From: Salinisphaera hydrothermalis C41B8
Lineage (GTDB): Bacteria > Pseudomonadota > Gammaproteobacteria > Nevskiales > Salinisphaeraceae
Length of the DNA: 64,000 nt
Direction: 5' to 3'
Assembly (NCBI RefSeq): GCF_000732535.1
Contig: NZ_APNK01000007.1
Coordinates: forward strand, 90,241-154,240
Shown here: positions 28,373 to 35,901 of the stretch, one piece after another
Position numbering within the stretch: the first letter of the stretch is position 1
Layout: the number at the start of each line of letters is the position of its first letter
The notes under the pieces: generated by a model
The model's input: the letters and a program-made list of their open reading frames with translations, nothing else
What the model was told of the DNA's origin: nothing
Database searches by the model: none
Program-made: the position numbers and the translations under genes

Positions 28373-29247
28373 GGGTTCTCTCGCGTGCCCCCGGCACGCA
28401 CTTCACGCACGTGGTTCTCCAGCTCGGAGAACGCGGGGCGTTCGGCCGAAAACAGCGCCTTGCGACCGAATTCGATGGCCAACGGCGGCGCGTAGCCGTT
28501 GAGATGCGCGAGCAGCGTGACCTTGATCGCCTGCAGCACTTTCACTACATCGTCGATCTGAGTGCGGACGCGCGACGCCAGCGGCGAAACAAAACCATAG
28601 GCCAGCAGGATGCCAAGAAACGTGCCGACCATGGCGTGTGCGATCAGCGGACCGATCCCGGCCGGCTCGAGCGACGCCGAGCCCAGCGCATGTACCACGC
28701 CCATGACGGCCGCCACGATTCCGAATGCCGGCAGCCCGTCGCCCATGGCCGACAAGCCATGGGCCGGCACTTCGGCCTCTTGCTGGAAGGTTTCGATCTC
28801 GTGGTCCATGAGGGCCTCGATTTCGAAGGCGTCCATGTTGCCGCTGATCATCAGACGCAGGTAATCGTTGATGAATTCCATGATCAACGTATCGCCGAGC
28901 AGCGTCGGGTAGCTCGAAAACAACGGGCTGTTGGCCGGATCTTCGATATCGGCCTCAAGCGCCATCATGCCCTGCTGACGCGCCTTGGCCATGAGCAGAT
29001 AAAGCAGCGTCATCAGATCGAGACAGGTCGATTTGCTGTAACGATGGCCGCGCAACAGCTTCGGGAACACCCGAATCATGGCGGATACGCCCTTGCCGTT
29101 GGTCGAGGCTAGAAAGGCCCCGATGCCGGCGCCGAAGATGATCACGAACTCCGCCGGCTGATAGAGCACGCCCATATGGCCGCCCACCAGGGCATATCCG
29201 CCGAGCACGGACACCATGACAACGATATAGCCGGCTACGACAAGCAC
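28369..29247 (-). CDS. motA: Flagellar motor stator protein MotA
   Basis: MotA is the four-helix stator subunit that pushes the rotor. The 292-residue protein starts at GTG, begins with a membrane helix (VAGYIVVMVSVLGGYALVGG) and contains the family region GDGLPAFGIVAAVMGVVHALG plus the later helix GTFLGILLAYGFVSPLASR. It is the first gene of the long motAB-che-flhBAE run and has a sigma-28 promoter about 58 bases upstream. Confidence 0.96.
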   Translation of the reverse strand: MLVVAGYIVVMVSVLGGYALVGGHMGVLYQPAEFVIIFGAGIGAFLASTNGKGVSAMIRVFPKLLRGHRYSKSTCLDLMTLLYLLMAKARQQGMMALEADIEDPANSPLFSSYPTLLGDTLIMEFINDYLRLMISGNMDAFEIEALMDHEIETFQQEAEVPAHGLSAMGDGLPAFGIVAAVMGVVHALGSASLEPAGIGPLIAHAMVGTFLGILLAYGFVSPLASRVRTQIDDVVKVLQAIKVTLLAHLNGYAPPLAIEFGRKALFSAERPAFSELENHVREVRAGGTRENP

Positions 29248-29304
29248 TGGAACCCCTGGCGATCAGACACGACCGCATTTGACGACGGTTTAGGCGTACA
29301 GCAC

Positions 29305-29331
29305 ATAACGGCCGGCGACATGGGAACTTGA
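29305..29331 (-). promoter_or_regulatory. Sigma-28 (FliA) promoter of motA-cheZ run
   Basis: On the minus strand the sequence is TCAAGTTC, 11 bases, GCCGTTAT. The -35 box has two mismatches and the -10 box two against the FliA consensus, with exact spacing. A transcript starting here would have a leader of about 50 bases before motA. It would place stator and chemotaxis genes in class 3, as in enterics. Confidence 0.8.
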
Positions 29332-29406
29332 ACGCTGGATGCCCATCGATTTTTGATTCGTCGATGCGGTCGCACTCAGACACCGGACGGCGAGACGCAT
29401 GCGTAA

Positions 29407-29443
29407 GACGCCCGCCCCAAGGCAAGCCCCGGGCGCAGGCGTC
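29407..29443 (-). terminator. Possible terminator hairpin after flhC
   Basis: GACGCC and GGCGTC pair across a GC-rich inner part (GCGCCC with GGGGCG) just downstream of the flhC stop and upstream of the motA promoter. Only a short TCTTAC follows on the minus strand, so it is a weak candidate for intrinsic termination. Its position between two transcription units is its main support. Confidence 0.35.
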
Positions 29444-29453
29444 ATACGTTGCG

Positions 29454-30014
29454 CTAATGCATCACTTCGACGCGCTCGGCGGCCTTACGCCGCGTTTTCT
29501 TGCGCGTCTTGCCGGCCCGGGATGGTGGCTGACAGATACCACAGACGAAGTCCTGATCGAGGCTCAATGCGTGATTGACGAAGCTGCCGTGGCAACGCTG
29601 GCACGTCGAGAGGGTCATCATGTCGCTTTCGAAAAAGCGGACCAGCATCCACGCGCGGGTCAGCCCCAGCACCGGCTTGCCGTCGTCGGACAGCGGCACT
29701 TGATCCAGATACAGCCGATACGCACTCACCACCGACTGCATCCGGTCACGATTGGGATGCGCCGACAACGACAGATAGATGTTATAGAACAGCGACGAAT
29801 GAATATTGGGCAGCCAGGTCACGTACCAGTCGGTCGAGAACGGAAGCATGCCCTTGGGCGGCGATTCGCCGTGAATTTCCTTGTACAGATTGATCAGCCG
29901 ACGCCGACTGATACCGGTTTCGGTCTGCAGCACTTGAAGCCGTGCGCCAAGCTGGATCATCTCAATCGCCAGGCTGATCTGACGCCCCTCGTCGATAACG
30001 CTCTTCTCTACCAT
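29454..30014 (-). CDS. flhC: Flagellar master transcriptional regulator FlhC
   Basis: FlhC forms the FlhD4C2 activator of class 2 flagellar promoters. From ATG 30014 the product has 186 residues and aligns from its first residue with enteric FlhC (MVEKSVIDEGRQISLAIEMI); longer frames to 30317 are not used. The phrase PPKGMLPFSTDWYVTW is identical or nearly so. The zinc-binding cysteines are present as CxxC pairs: CQRCHGSF and CGICQPPSR. The C-terminal tail is lysine/arginine-rich. flhD lies 31 bases upstream. Confidence 0.96.
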   Translation of the reverse strand: MVEKSVIDEGRQISLAIEMIQLGARLQVLQTETGISRRRLINLYKEIHGESPPKGMLPFSTDWYVTWLPNIHSSLFYNIYLSLSAHPNRDRMQSVVSAYRLYLDQVPLSDDGKPVLGLTRAWMLVRFFESDMMTLSTCQRCHGSFVNHALSLDQDFVCGICQPPSRAGKTRKKTRRKAAERVEVMH

Positions 30015-30045
30015 CTTGCCCCCCAAGTAATCGGCAGCGGGCCGA

Positions 30046-30555
30046 TCAGCCGTTTGGTCCGTCGGCCTCCCGACGCTCGCGTGACACCCCATCATCGTCC
30101 GCTCGATCCTCGGCACGTCGTGCGCCCTGGCGACGATCGTGCGCGCCGCGTCGCTCGCCCTGACGGCGTTCGACGCCGGCAGGCGGCCCCATATCCTCAA
30201 TCCGTCGATCGCCTTGACGTCGCTCCTCGCGGCGACGATCGTTCGCGGCCCGACGCTCGTTGCTGCCAAGCAGAATCGCGGCATGAACCTGACGCAAGCT
30301 GTCGTCTGCGGTCGCACGAACCAGCGAATGCAACTGGTCTGCGTCCTCGAGCGAAAAATGACAGAGCAACTGATTGCAACGCGCCAAGCGAGCCAACTCC
30401 GACACGGGGATCCGACTGAGCAAGTCGGCCATTTCGTCGTCGATTTTGAGACGAAACATGGCGGCTTCGCGATCCGTGTTGATCAAACGCTGCATCAGCA
30501 ACAGATACGACAGATTAACCTCGCGGATATCGTCGAGTAGATGATCGGTTTCCAA
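30046..30555 (-). CDS. flhD: Flagellar master regulator FlhD with an arginine-rich C-terminal extension
   Basis: Residues 2-97 match FlhD: LLDDIREVNLSYLLLMQRLI, AMFRLKIDDEMADLL, CNQLLCHFSL and LRQVHAAILL. Enteric FlhD ends soon after, at about 116-119 residues; this one continues to 169. The tail (about residues 98-165) is packed with Arg pairs in a DRR/ERR/GERR/GDRR pattern and Asp/Glu. The only in-frame start that fits the alignment is TTG 30555, since a stop codon lies a few codons upstream and no ATG or GTG intervenes. The Shine-Dalgarno GAGGTG (30560-30565) is only 4 bases from it. Weak initiation of the master regulator is therefore likely. Confidence 0.92.
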   Translation of the reverse strand: METDHLLDDIREVNLSYLLLMQRLINTDREAAMFRLKIDDEMADLLSRIPVSELARLARCNQLLCHFSLEDADQLHSLVRATADDSLRQVHAAILLGSNERRAANDRRREERRQGDRRIEDMGPPAGVERRQGERRGAHDRRQGARRAEDRADDDGVSRERREADGPNG

Positions 30556-30720
30556 TTGGCACCTCGTGCTTCGACGTCATGCCACCCATCGCCATCGACA
30601 GGTGCTCGAACGCCGCCCCCCTGTGTGACGAGATACACGCCCCGAGTTTCGAAAGCGTTACAGCGCGTCACGGTGTACGAGCAAGCAGGCATGTCCTTAT
30701 GCTGCTGTTCACGGACGATT

Positions 30721-30750
30721 AAGTTATGGGAATAAACTAAACGAGGTCAA
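30721..30750 (-). promoter_or_regulatory. Candidate sigma-70 promoter and long leader of flhDC
   Basis: The 236 bases between flhD and the next gene contain no gene. The stretch at about 30720-30800 is markedly AT-rich for this genome. On the minus strand TTGACC (30745-30750), 18 bases, TAACTT (30721-30726) is the best sigma-70-like pair I see. It would give a leader of about 160 bases before flhD, similar in scale to the long regulated leader of enteric flhDC. Other AT-rich hexamers could serve instead, so this is tentative. Confidence 0.3.
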
Positions 30751-30791
30751 AGCCGTTCATCAGGAAATCCGAAAATAAATATTTTTTATAA

Positions 30792-31109
30792 TCAATTTCG
30801 TTCGCTGCCCGCCAGTGCCGCTTGTTCCAATTCATAAACCCACGCCAAAAGTTCCGCGACCGCGACATACAACGAGGGCGGTATTTGGGCATCGAGATCT
30901 ATTTGCGCCAAAAGTCGTACGAGCTCGGGCTCGCCGTGTACGGGGAGGTCGTGCGCCTTAGCGCGCGCAATAATCGCGTCTGCGATATCCCCATATCCCT
31001 TCGCCACCACCCGCGGCGCATCGTCATGGGTCTCGTAGCGCAGAGCCACGGCCTGACGGCGATCGATTGGTGCGCCGGGCGCATCGCCCTCCGGTGGTTC
31101 CCCGCTCAT
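30792..31109 (-). CDS. FlhB C-terminal domain-like protein (FlhX/FhlB type)
   Basis: This 105-residue soluble protein matches only the cytoplasmic C-terminal part of FlhB: AVALRYETHDDAPRVVAKGYGDIADAIIARA and IPPSLYVAVAELLAWVYELEQ. The autocleavage Asn-Pro-Thr-His motif is missing, and there are no membrane segments. Such FlhB-C paralogues often sit beside fliK and can partly substitute for the C-terminal piece of FlhB. It overlaps the fliK stop by 4 bases. Confidence 0.85.
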   Translation of the reverse strand: MSGEPPEGDAPGAPIDRRQAVALRYETHDDAPRVVAKGYGDIADAIIARAKAHDLPVHGEPELVRLLAQIDLDAQIPPSLYVAVAELLAWVYELEQAALAGSERN

Positions 31110-32107
31110 GCCGCCGGCTCGGTGACCAGACGAACGGACGACGCATTCAAGCCAGCATCCCGCAAACGTCGGCGCAACGTCTCCAGATCGGCCGCGATCA
31201 GCGCGCGCCCGGCGCCGGGCTCTGCCCAGGCCGCAACGCTGATGCGATCGCCCGCCAATCGCAATTTGGCTTCAAACGCGCCGATACCCGGCAGATCCAA
31301 CGATAGCGACGTGGTGACGGGCGCGCTCCGGTCGGTCTCCGTCGCGTCCTCCTCGCGACGTTCGACCGTCCAGCGCATGGGCGCATCGACCCAGGCCTCG
31401 CCCTGCCACTGAAACACACCGCTGGCCAGCAGCTCGATCTGTTGTCGTACCAGGGGCGCGAGTTTCGGGTCGATGGGCCCGGTCGCGGCGGTCGATGCGC
31501 CGGCTCCGTGGCTATTTTGGCCTGCCCCCTGATCGCTCGCACCGCGGGCGTGTACCAGTCGAACCTGCGGCTCATCACTCAGGCGCGCTCGCGGCAATTG
31601 GCCCCGCACCCAAGCTGCCAGATGTGATTCATAGAACAATCCGCTCTGGGTCACCTGCTGTGCCAGAACGCCTGCAAGCGTCGCGGGCCGAGGCACGCCG
31701 GCTGACAACGGCTGAGCCGCGGTCACCGCCGAGGATCCCCGTCCCGGGCCCAAATCGGCTAAAAGACGCGCCAGCGCCCCACCGGCACGCGATAGATGCA
31801 GCTCGGCCGAGCGTCCGCTGCTACCGGGCTCCGAGGTGATCGAGCGGGCGAATTCGCGAGCATTCGCGGCATCCGCTGCGGTCCCGCGTACGCTGGCTCC
31901 GCTCGCGGCACGGACCGAGCCGGCGCTACTTTCGCGCCCCGGGTAAGCAGGCGTTCCGCGCTGAGTCAGCGGCGACATTTCACCACTGACCGGCCGCAAG
32001 CCCGAAAGCGGCGCCTGGGCAGCGCGTGCGCCGACGCGCGCGACATCCCCGGCCCGCCCCAGCACCTGCGGCAGCAGGGTATCCAGAATCGGCGTAATGG
32101 TGCCCAA
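31106..32107 (-). CDS. fliK: Flagellar hook-length control protein FliK
   Basis: The C-terminal 95 residues fit the FliK hook-length domain (LSLDLPGIGAFEAKLRLAGDRISVAAWAE...LRRRLRDAGLNASSVRL). The first two thirds are low-complexity Ala/Gly/Ser/Arg, as expected for the poorly conserved ruler portion. FliK measures hook length and triggers the FlhB switch. The only usable start is TTG 32107, because the preceding in-frame stop is that of fliT. Location next to fliDST and the FlhB-like gene supports the call. Confidence 0.8.
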   Translation of the reverse strand: MGTITPILDTLLPQVLGRAGDVARVGARAAQAPLSGLRPVSGEMSPLTQRGTPAYPGRESSAGSVRAASGASVRGTAADAANAREFARSITSEPGSSGRSAELHLSRAGGALARLLADLGPGRGSSAVTAAQPLSAGVPRPATLAGVLAQQVTQSGLFYESHLAAWVRGQLPRARLSDEPQVRLVHARGASDQGAGQNSHGAGASTAATGPIDPKLAPLVRQQIELLASGVFQWQGEAWVDAPMRWTVERREEDATETDRSAPVTTSLSLDLPGIGAFEAKLRLAGDRISVAAWAEPGAGRALIAADLETLRRRLRDAGLNASSVRLVTEPAA

Positions 32108-32119
32108 ATGTGCGCCCGA

Positions 32120-32476
32120 TTAGGCCCGGCCCTGAGTCTCGTAAGCCTGCGCGACGTGCAGACGATGACGCGAATCAGCCATACGCCGACTGAGTTCAGA
32201 CAGCCGGCGATCCAAGCATTCGCGTACTTCTGCTTCCGCGACGCGAATCTCGCCGATCAAGCCTAGTTTGCGGTCGTTGGCACCATCGGACAGGGTGACA
32301 TCCAGTTCGACATCGGCCAGCGCTTCCATCGCGCTGACGTAGGCGGTCTGGAGCTCGAGCAGCCGGTCCCAGTCGGCCGCGCGCGCGTAGTGCTGCATCA
32401 TCCGACTGTAGTCGCGAATCGCCTCGTAGCGATCGAGAATATCGTGGTCGGCAGGTGGTCCCCATTGCTCTCCCAT
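32120..32476 (-). CDS. fliT: FliT-like flagellar export chaperone
   Basis: The 118-residue helical protein starts at ATG 32476, 10 bases after fliS, with AGGTGG upstream; an earlier in-frame start would overlap fliS by 29 bases. FliT binds the filament-cap protein FliD and, in enterics, also FlhDC. Sequence conservation in this family is weak, so the assignment rests mainly on size, helical character (EAIRDYSRMMQHYARAADWDRLLELQ) and the fliD-fliS-fliT order. Confidence 0.75.
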   Translation of the reverse strand: MGEQWGPPADHDILDRYEAIRDYSRMMQHYARAADWDRLLELQTAYVSAMEALADVELDVTLSDGANDRKLGLIGEIRVAEAEVRECLDRRLSELSRRMADSRHRLHVAQAYETQGRA

Positions 32477-32486
32477 GTCGTCCACC

Positions 32487-32867
32487 TCAGCCGATCTGTT
32501 TCCAGGCCGACGCAATATCTTCCAGTAAACGCTCGACTTCCGCGATCGCCTCGCCGTCGCCCCGCAGATTGGCGTGGATCAGGCGGCGGATCATGTAGTC
32601 GTACAACGAATCGAGTCGCTCGGCGAGCTCGCCGCCACGCTCCATGTCCAGCGCGTCGCGCAAGCCGCGCTCGATGATATCGATCGCCTTGGACAGCGCC
32701 ATGCCGCGCGCCGGCACATCGCCGGCCGCCAGAGCAAAGCCGGCTTTGCGCAGTGCCGCGAGCGCGCCATCGAACAGCATTACGATCAACTGGTGCGGCG
32801 ACGCGCTCATCGCCTTGCTGGTCAGGCCCACGTCGGCGTATGCCCGCGCGGCTTGCTGGTTATTCAT
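32487..32867 (-). CDS. fliS: Flagellin-specific export chaperone FliS
   Basis: FliS binds flagellin and prevents early polymerisation. The 126-residue protein has the signature MSASPHQLIVMLFDGALAALRKA (about residues 20-42), the AIDIIERGLRDALD segment and LYDYMIRRLIHAN. It follows fliD by 38 bases. The flagellin gene itself is not in the window. Confidence 0.94.
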   Translation of the reverse strand: MNNQQAARAYADVGLTSKAMSASPHQLIVMLFDGALAALRKAGFALAAGDVPARGMALSKAIDIIERGLRDALDMERGGELAERLDSLYDYMIRRLIHANLRGDGEAIAEVERLLEDIASAWKQIG

Positions 32868-32905
32868 GAGGGTTTACTCGTACGGATCGGAAGCCTCGAA
32901 GAACA

Positions 32906-34342
32906 TCAGCCCTTCGAGGAAGAAGAGTTGTTGAGTTGTGACAGCTGAGTCGTCAGATAGGATTGCGTCGAATTCAGGCTCGACATCAAAGAGTCCAGCT
33001 GCACGAACTGCTGGCGATACCGCGCGACGGTATCGTCGATCGTGCTCTGCATGTCCTTGATGCGCTTGTTGACGTCATCGATGCTGTTCTGGATACCGTT
33101 ACTCGCGGTTTTCAGAACGCCGTTGTCGCCCGTCATGCGGTCAATCGTGGCTGACAGTGTGCCGGCGACGCCGTCGTTGGTCGCGCTCTTGCTCGGGTCA
33201 CCCGAGAACAACTGGGCCACGCCGCGCGGGTCGGTGTTGAGCGCCGAATCGAGCTTGCTCTCATCCTCGATCTTGAGCGTGCCGTCGCTCTGCAGCGATA
33301 TGCCGACATCGCTGAGCACCGCCAGGCTGTTGCCCGTTACCGGCGTATTGAGCGCCTGGGTCAGCTGCGAGGAGACCGACTGCGCGGTGGAATCGCCCAA
33401 CAGAACGCCGTTGCTGGATGCACTTGAGCCGTTGTAGGCGGTCAGCGCGCTCTCACGCGAGTGATAGCTGTTGTACGCCGATACGAAATTCTTGATCGCG
33501 CTCTTGATGGTGTCGTTGTCGCGCGTGGTCGTGACCTGATTGGCGCTGGTCGTGGTCGCGTTGAGCGTCAACGTGACGCCCTGGATCGCGTTGTCGACCG
33601 TATTGCTGCTACGGGTGATGTTGATCCCGTTGACCGACAGCTTCGCGTCCTGGGCCGCGACGGTTTGCGTCATGGTGCCCGAGCTGGTGCTGCTGTCGTA
33701 GCTGAGCAGATTCGCCAACGGCGTGCCGGAGGCCCCGCTCGCATCGGTCGCCGACACCGTGATCTGGTTGCTGGTGCCACTAGCGTCGGACGACAGCACG
33801 AGCCGATACGGCGTGGAACTGCCATCGTTGATAATTGAAGCCGAGACGCCGGCATCGGCATTGTTGATGGCGTCGCGAATGTCCTCGAGCGAACTGCTGC
33901 CGTTGGCGAGATCGATCTTGACCGGGGCATTGCTACCCGTGGTAATCGAGATCGTGCCGCCAGCGCCGATATTGGACGTCTTGTCCGCGACCGGCGAGGC
34001 CACCAGCGATTGCGCCTGCGCCAACTGCGACACCGACACGTCATAGCCGCCGGGCACTGCATCCGTGGTGCTGGTCGCCGTCACGGCGCTACCGGACACA
34101 CTGACCTTGGTGGAGTTGTAAAGACTCGGATCGTTGAGCTTGTCCGCCGCCGACTGCAGGCTCTTCACCGAGCTGGTCAGCGTGCCATAGGCCGACAACT
34201 GGGCGCTAAAGCTGGATTTCTGCGTTTGCAGCGGCTGCAGCCGGCCCTCCTCGGACGACTTCAGACTATCCAGCAGCGAACTCAGATCCAGGCCTGAGCC
34301 GACACCGAGCGAAGAGATCGACGAAGTATAGGAACTGGACAT
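32906..34342 (-). CDS. fliD: Flagellar filament cap protein FliD
   Basis: FliD caps the filament and assists flagellin folding. ATG 34342 is chosen: AAGGAG lies 9 bases before it and the product starts SSSYTSSISSLGVGSGLDLSSLL, as FliD proteins do. The 478-residue protein has the N-terminal coiled part, Ser/Thr-rich exposed domains and the C-terminal coiled coil with RYRQQFVQLDSLMSSLNSTQSYLTTQL. A sigma-28 promoter lies at 34403-34429. Confidence 0.95.
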   Translation of the reverse strand: MSSSYTSSISSLGVGSGLDLSSLLDSLKSSEEGRLQPLQTQKSSFSAQLSAYGTLTSSVKSLQSAADKLNDPSLYNSTKVSVSGSAVTATSTTDAVPGGYDVSVSQLAQAQSLVASPVADKTSNIGAGGTISITTGSNAPVKIDLANGSSSLEDIRDAINNADAGVSASIINDGSSTPYRLVLSSDASGTSNQITVSATDASGASGTPLANLLSYDSSTSSGTMTQTVAAQDAKLSVNGINITRSSNTVDNAIQGVTLTLNATTTSANQVTTTRDNDTIKSAIKNFVSAYNSYHSRESALTAYNGSSASSNGVLLGDSTAQSVSSQLTQALNTPVTGNSLAVLSDVGISLQSDGTLKIEDESKLDSALNTDPRGVAQLFSGDPSKSATNDGVAGTLSATIDRMTGDNGVLKTASNGIQNSIDDVNKRIKDMQSTIDDTVARYRQQFVQLDSLMSSLNSTQSYLTTQLSQLNNSSSSKG

Positions 34343-34402
34343 GGGCGGCAACTCCTTATCGGCCGCGGCGGTCACGCCGGCATGATCTACTAACTGCCGG
34401 CT

Positions 34403-34429
34403 GTATCGGCGTTGCCACCGCGAACTTTA
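34403..34429 (-). promoter_or_regulatory. Sigma-28 (FliA) promoter of fliDST
   Basis: On the minus strand the sequence is TAAAGTTC, 11 bases, GCCGATAC. Each box has a single mismatch to the FliA consensus and the spacing is exact, making this the best match of the four in the window. The predicted leader is about 55 bases. Downstream genes fliS, fliT, fliK and the FlhB-like gene may be read from it. Confidence 0.88.
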
Positions 34430-34468
34430 GGGGTTGTTGATCACGAAGTCCGGCCAGAATGCCGGGAA

Positions 34469-34873
34469 TCAGGAACCGTCGGTCGATAGATAACGACCCT
34501 TTCTCGGCCGCTTTTCGCCGCGCGGGCACGCTGTACCTGCGCTGGACAACGTGCTCCCGTGCGCCCCGCGACAGATATGTTCACCGGGCGGCTTGCCGTC
34601 ATATCCGGGCAACCGGTAGCCATCCGGGCGATAGTTACTGGGCCAGTGTTCCAGTTCCGGACGGATATCGATTCCGATCTCGGGGTAATACGGGGTTTGC
34701 GGCGTCGCGCCGCCCGGCCATGGGCCGCGATGCGATCGCTCGTGACCAGCCGGCGGCGATGCTGACGGCTCATGCGCGCTCGCGGCGAACGCGCACGCCG
34801 CGAAGGCGACCACCCAGGCGCCGCGGCAGGCGAGGCGAACGAGCGATATCTGGTGTGGCAGGCTCCGATACAT
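34469..34873 (-). CDS. Small secreted protein of unknown function
   Basis: From ATG 34873 the product has 134 residues and a good signal peptide (Arg residues, then AWVVAFAACAFAASAHEP). The mature part is Pro/Gly/Arg-rich with YYPEIGIDIRPELEHWPSNYRPDGY and two cysteines. I do not recognise a family. A longer frame with an ATG at 34924 would overlap the upstream gene and move the signal sequence inward. Codon pattern and signal peptide favour a real gene, but not strongly. Confidence 0.5.
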   Translation of the reverse strand: MYRSLPHQISLVRLACRGAWVVAFAACAFAASAHEPSASPPAGHERSHRGPWPGGATPQTPYYPEIGIDIRPELEHWPSNYRPDGYRLPGYDGKPPGEHICRGAHGSTLSSAGTACPRGEKRPRKGRYLSTDGS

Positions 34874-34910
34874 GCTGCACTTTATCGGCCGAGCCGATGC
34901 CCGCTTGAGT

Positions 34911-35336
34911 TCAATCTTCGTCATGGTTCGACGTATCCCGGCGACCGGCACTCCAGTCACGCAGCGATTCGCGCCGGCGCGACGCCGTGGCCGGCGCGAA
35001 CAGGCCGGAGACACCACGCCCGATCGTCCGGTTCACGCCACGCAATCGCCGGTACAAATCCTCGCCCGCCGGCCAGCCGAATCGTCCTGCCAGCGAACGA
35101 TGCGCCTGTTCCACACTGCGCGTACCGCTATCGACCGCCTGCTCTACACCGCGCTGACGGCGCCGGAAACGCCCGCGCGCCGTCTCTAGCACAGCGGCTT
35201 CGACCTGAAATGCACGCAAACGTCGTAGATCGGATTCGGCTCGACTCAGGCGCCGTTCGAGGCCGGCACCGCGCCGTACGAGCCAGGCCAGTGCCGCGGC
35301 CAACCCAAGCAAAAGAACGAAAACCAGGACTGCCAT
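34911..35336 (-). CDS. Membrane-anchored coiled-coil protein of unknown function
   Basis: The 141-residue product begins with one membrane helix (VLVFVLLLGLAAALAWLV), followed by a highly charged Arg-rich, probably coiled-coil segment (LERRLSRAESDLRRLRAFQVEAAVLE) and a basic C-terminus. I recognise no family. It starts 7 bases downstream of a gene of similar layout (35344-35727), so the two probably form an operon and may act together in the inner membrane. Confidence 0.6.
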   Translation of the reverse strand: MAVLVFVLLLGLAAALAWLVRRGAGLERRLSRAESDLRRLRAFQVEAAVLETARGRFRRRQRGVEQAVDSGTRSVEQAHRSLAGRFGWPAGEDLYRRLRGVNRTIGRGVSGLFAPATASRRRESLRDWSAGRRDTSNHDED

Positions 35337-35343
35337 GACGCCG

Positions 35344-35727
35344 TCACGATCCGCTGGGATGAAACACGTTGACTTCGGCGGCCACCGAACGCTCGGCCAG
35401 CACCTGTTTGACCTGAGTCGCCGCCTCGTCGTACACGCGCCGCCGGATCAGCCGCGGCGCCACGCCGCTCAGGGCACCAATCCAACGCGAGTGTTCGCGG
35501 GCCAGTGCCATCGGCTCAGTCAGCTCGATCACGATACGGCTGCCGCCGATTTCGGCCATGAGGCTTTCGAATTCGCGATCCTCGATCTGCAAATCGCGGC
35601 CGAGGCGCGCGACCTCGGCTTCGAGAATCGCCAAGCGCTGCTGCGCCTGACCGAGCCGCACCGCCAGAAAACCAACCACGACAAAGGCGACGATCACCAG
35701 GGCCAGAAGCCAGATCATGTTGCTCAC
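35344..35727 (-). CDS. Membrane-anchored protein of unknown function
   Basis: The 127-residue product starts at GTG (or ATG 35718) with one membrane helix (MIWLLALVIVAFVVVGFLAV) and a short coiled-coil stretch (QAQQRLAILEAEVARLGRDLQ). The last 80 residues look globular (EIGGSRIVIELTEPMALAREHSRWIG, then VYDEAATQVKQVLAERSVAAEVNVF), a pattern reminiscent of a small alpha/beta domain. No family is recognised. It pairs with the gene immediately downstream. Confidence 0.65.
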   Translation of the reverse strand: MSNMIWLLALVIVAFVVVGFLAVRLGQAQQRLAILEAEVARLGRDLQIEDREFESLMAEIGGSRIVIELTEPMALAREHSRWIGALSGVAPRLIRRRVYDEAATQVKQVLAERSVAAEVNVFHPSGS

Positions 35728-35840
35728 CCGACCTTGTCAATGCACGATGTCAGTGTGCGTCGCGCCCCGGTAAGTCGCAAGCGTACGGTCGGGTCGACAA
35801 CGGCGAGGGCCCCCGCCTAGGTGTGAGCGACGTTGACGAG

Positions 35841-35870
35841 ACGCTCGAACGAAACCTCGACAGCCCCTAA
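35841..35870 (+). repeat. Degenerate end fragment of the CTAGGG element
   Basis: CGCTCGAACGAAACCTCGAC followed by AGCCCCTAA resembles the 3' end of element copy A (GCGGACTCGAACGAAACCTCAACACGCCCTAG), with several changes. No matching left end is found nearby, so it looks like a remnant. It lies about 30 bases upstream of the uroporphyrinogen-III-synthase-like gene, in its leader. Confidence 0.55.
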
Positions 35871-35901
35871 ACTCGATTTCAAAGCCTTATCCAAACCGCG
35901 C

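Noticed and set aside
34427..34441. TTTAGGGGTTGTTGA looked like a left end of the CTAGGG element that could pair with the fragment at 35841-35870 to bound a 1.4-kb unit.
   Set aside because: The TTTA part is the -35 box of the fliD sigma-28 promoter, similarity to the element ends after about 12 bases, and the genes between are not transposition genes.
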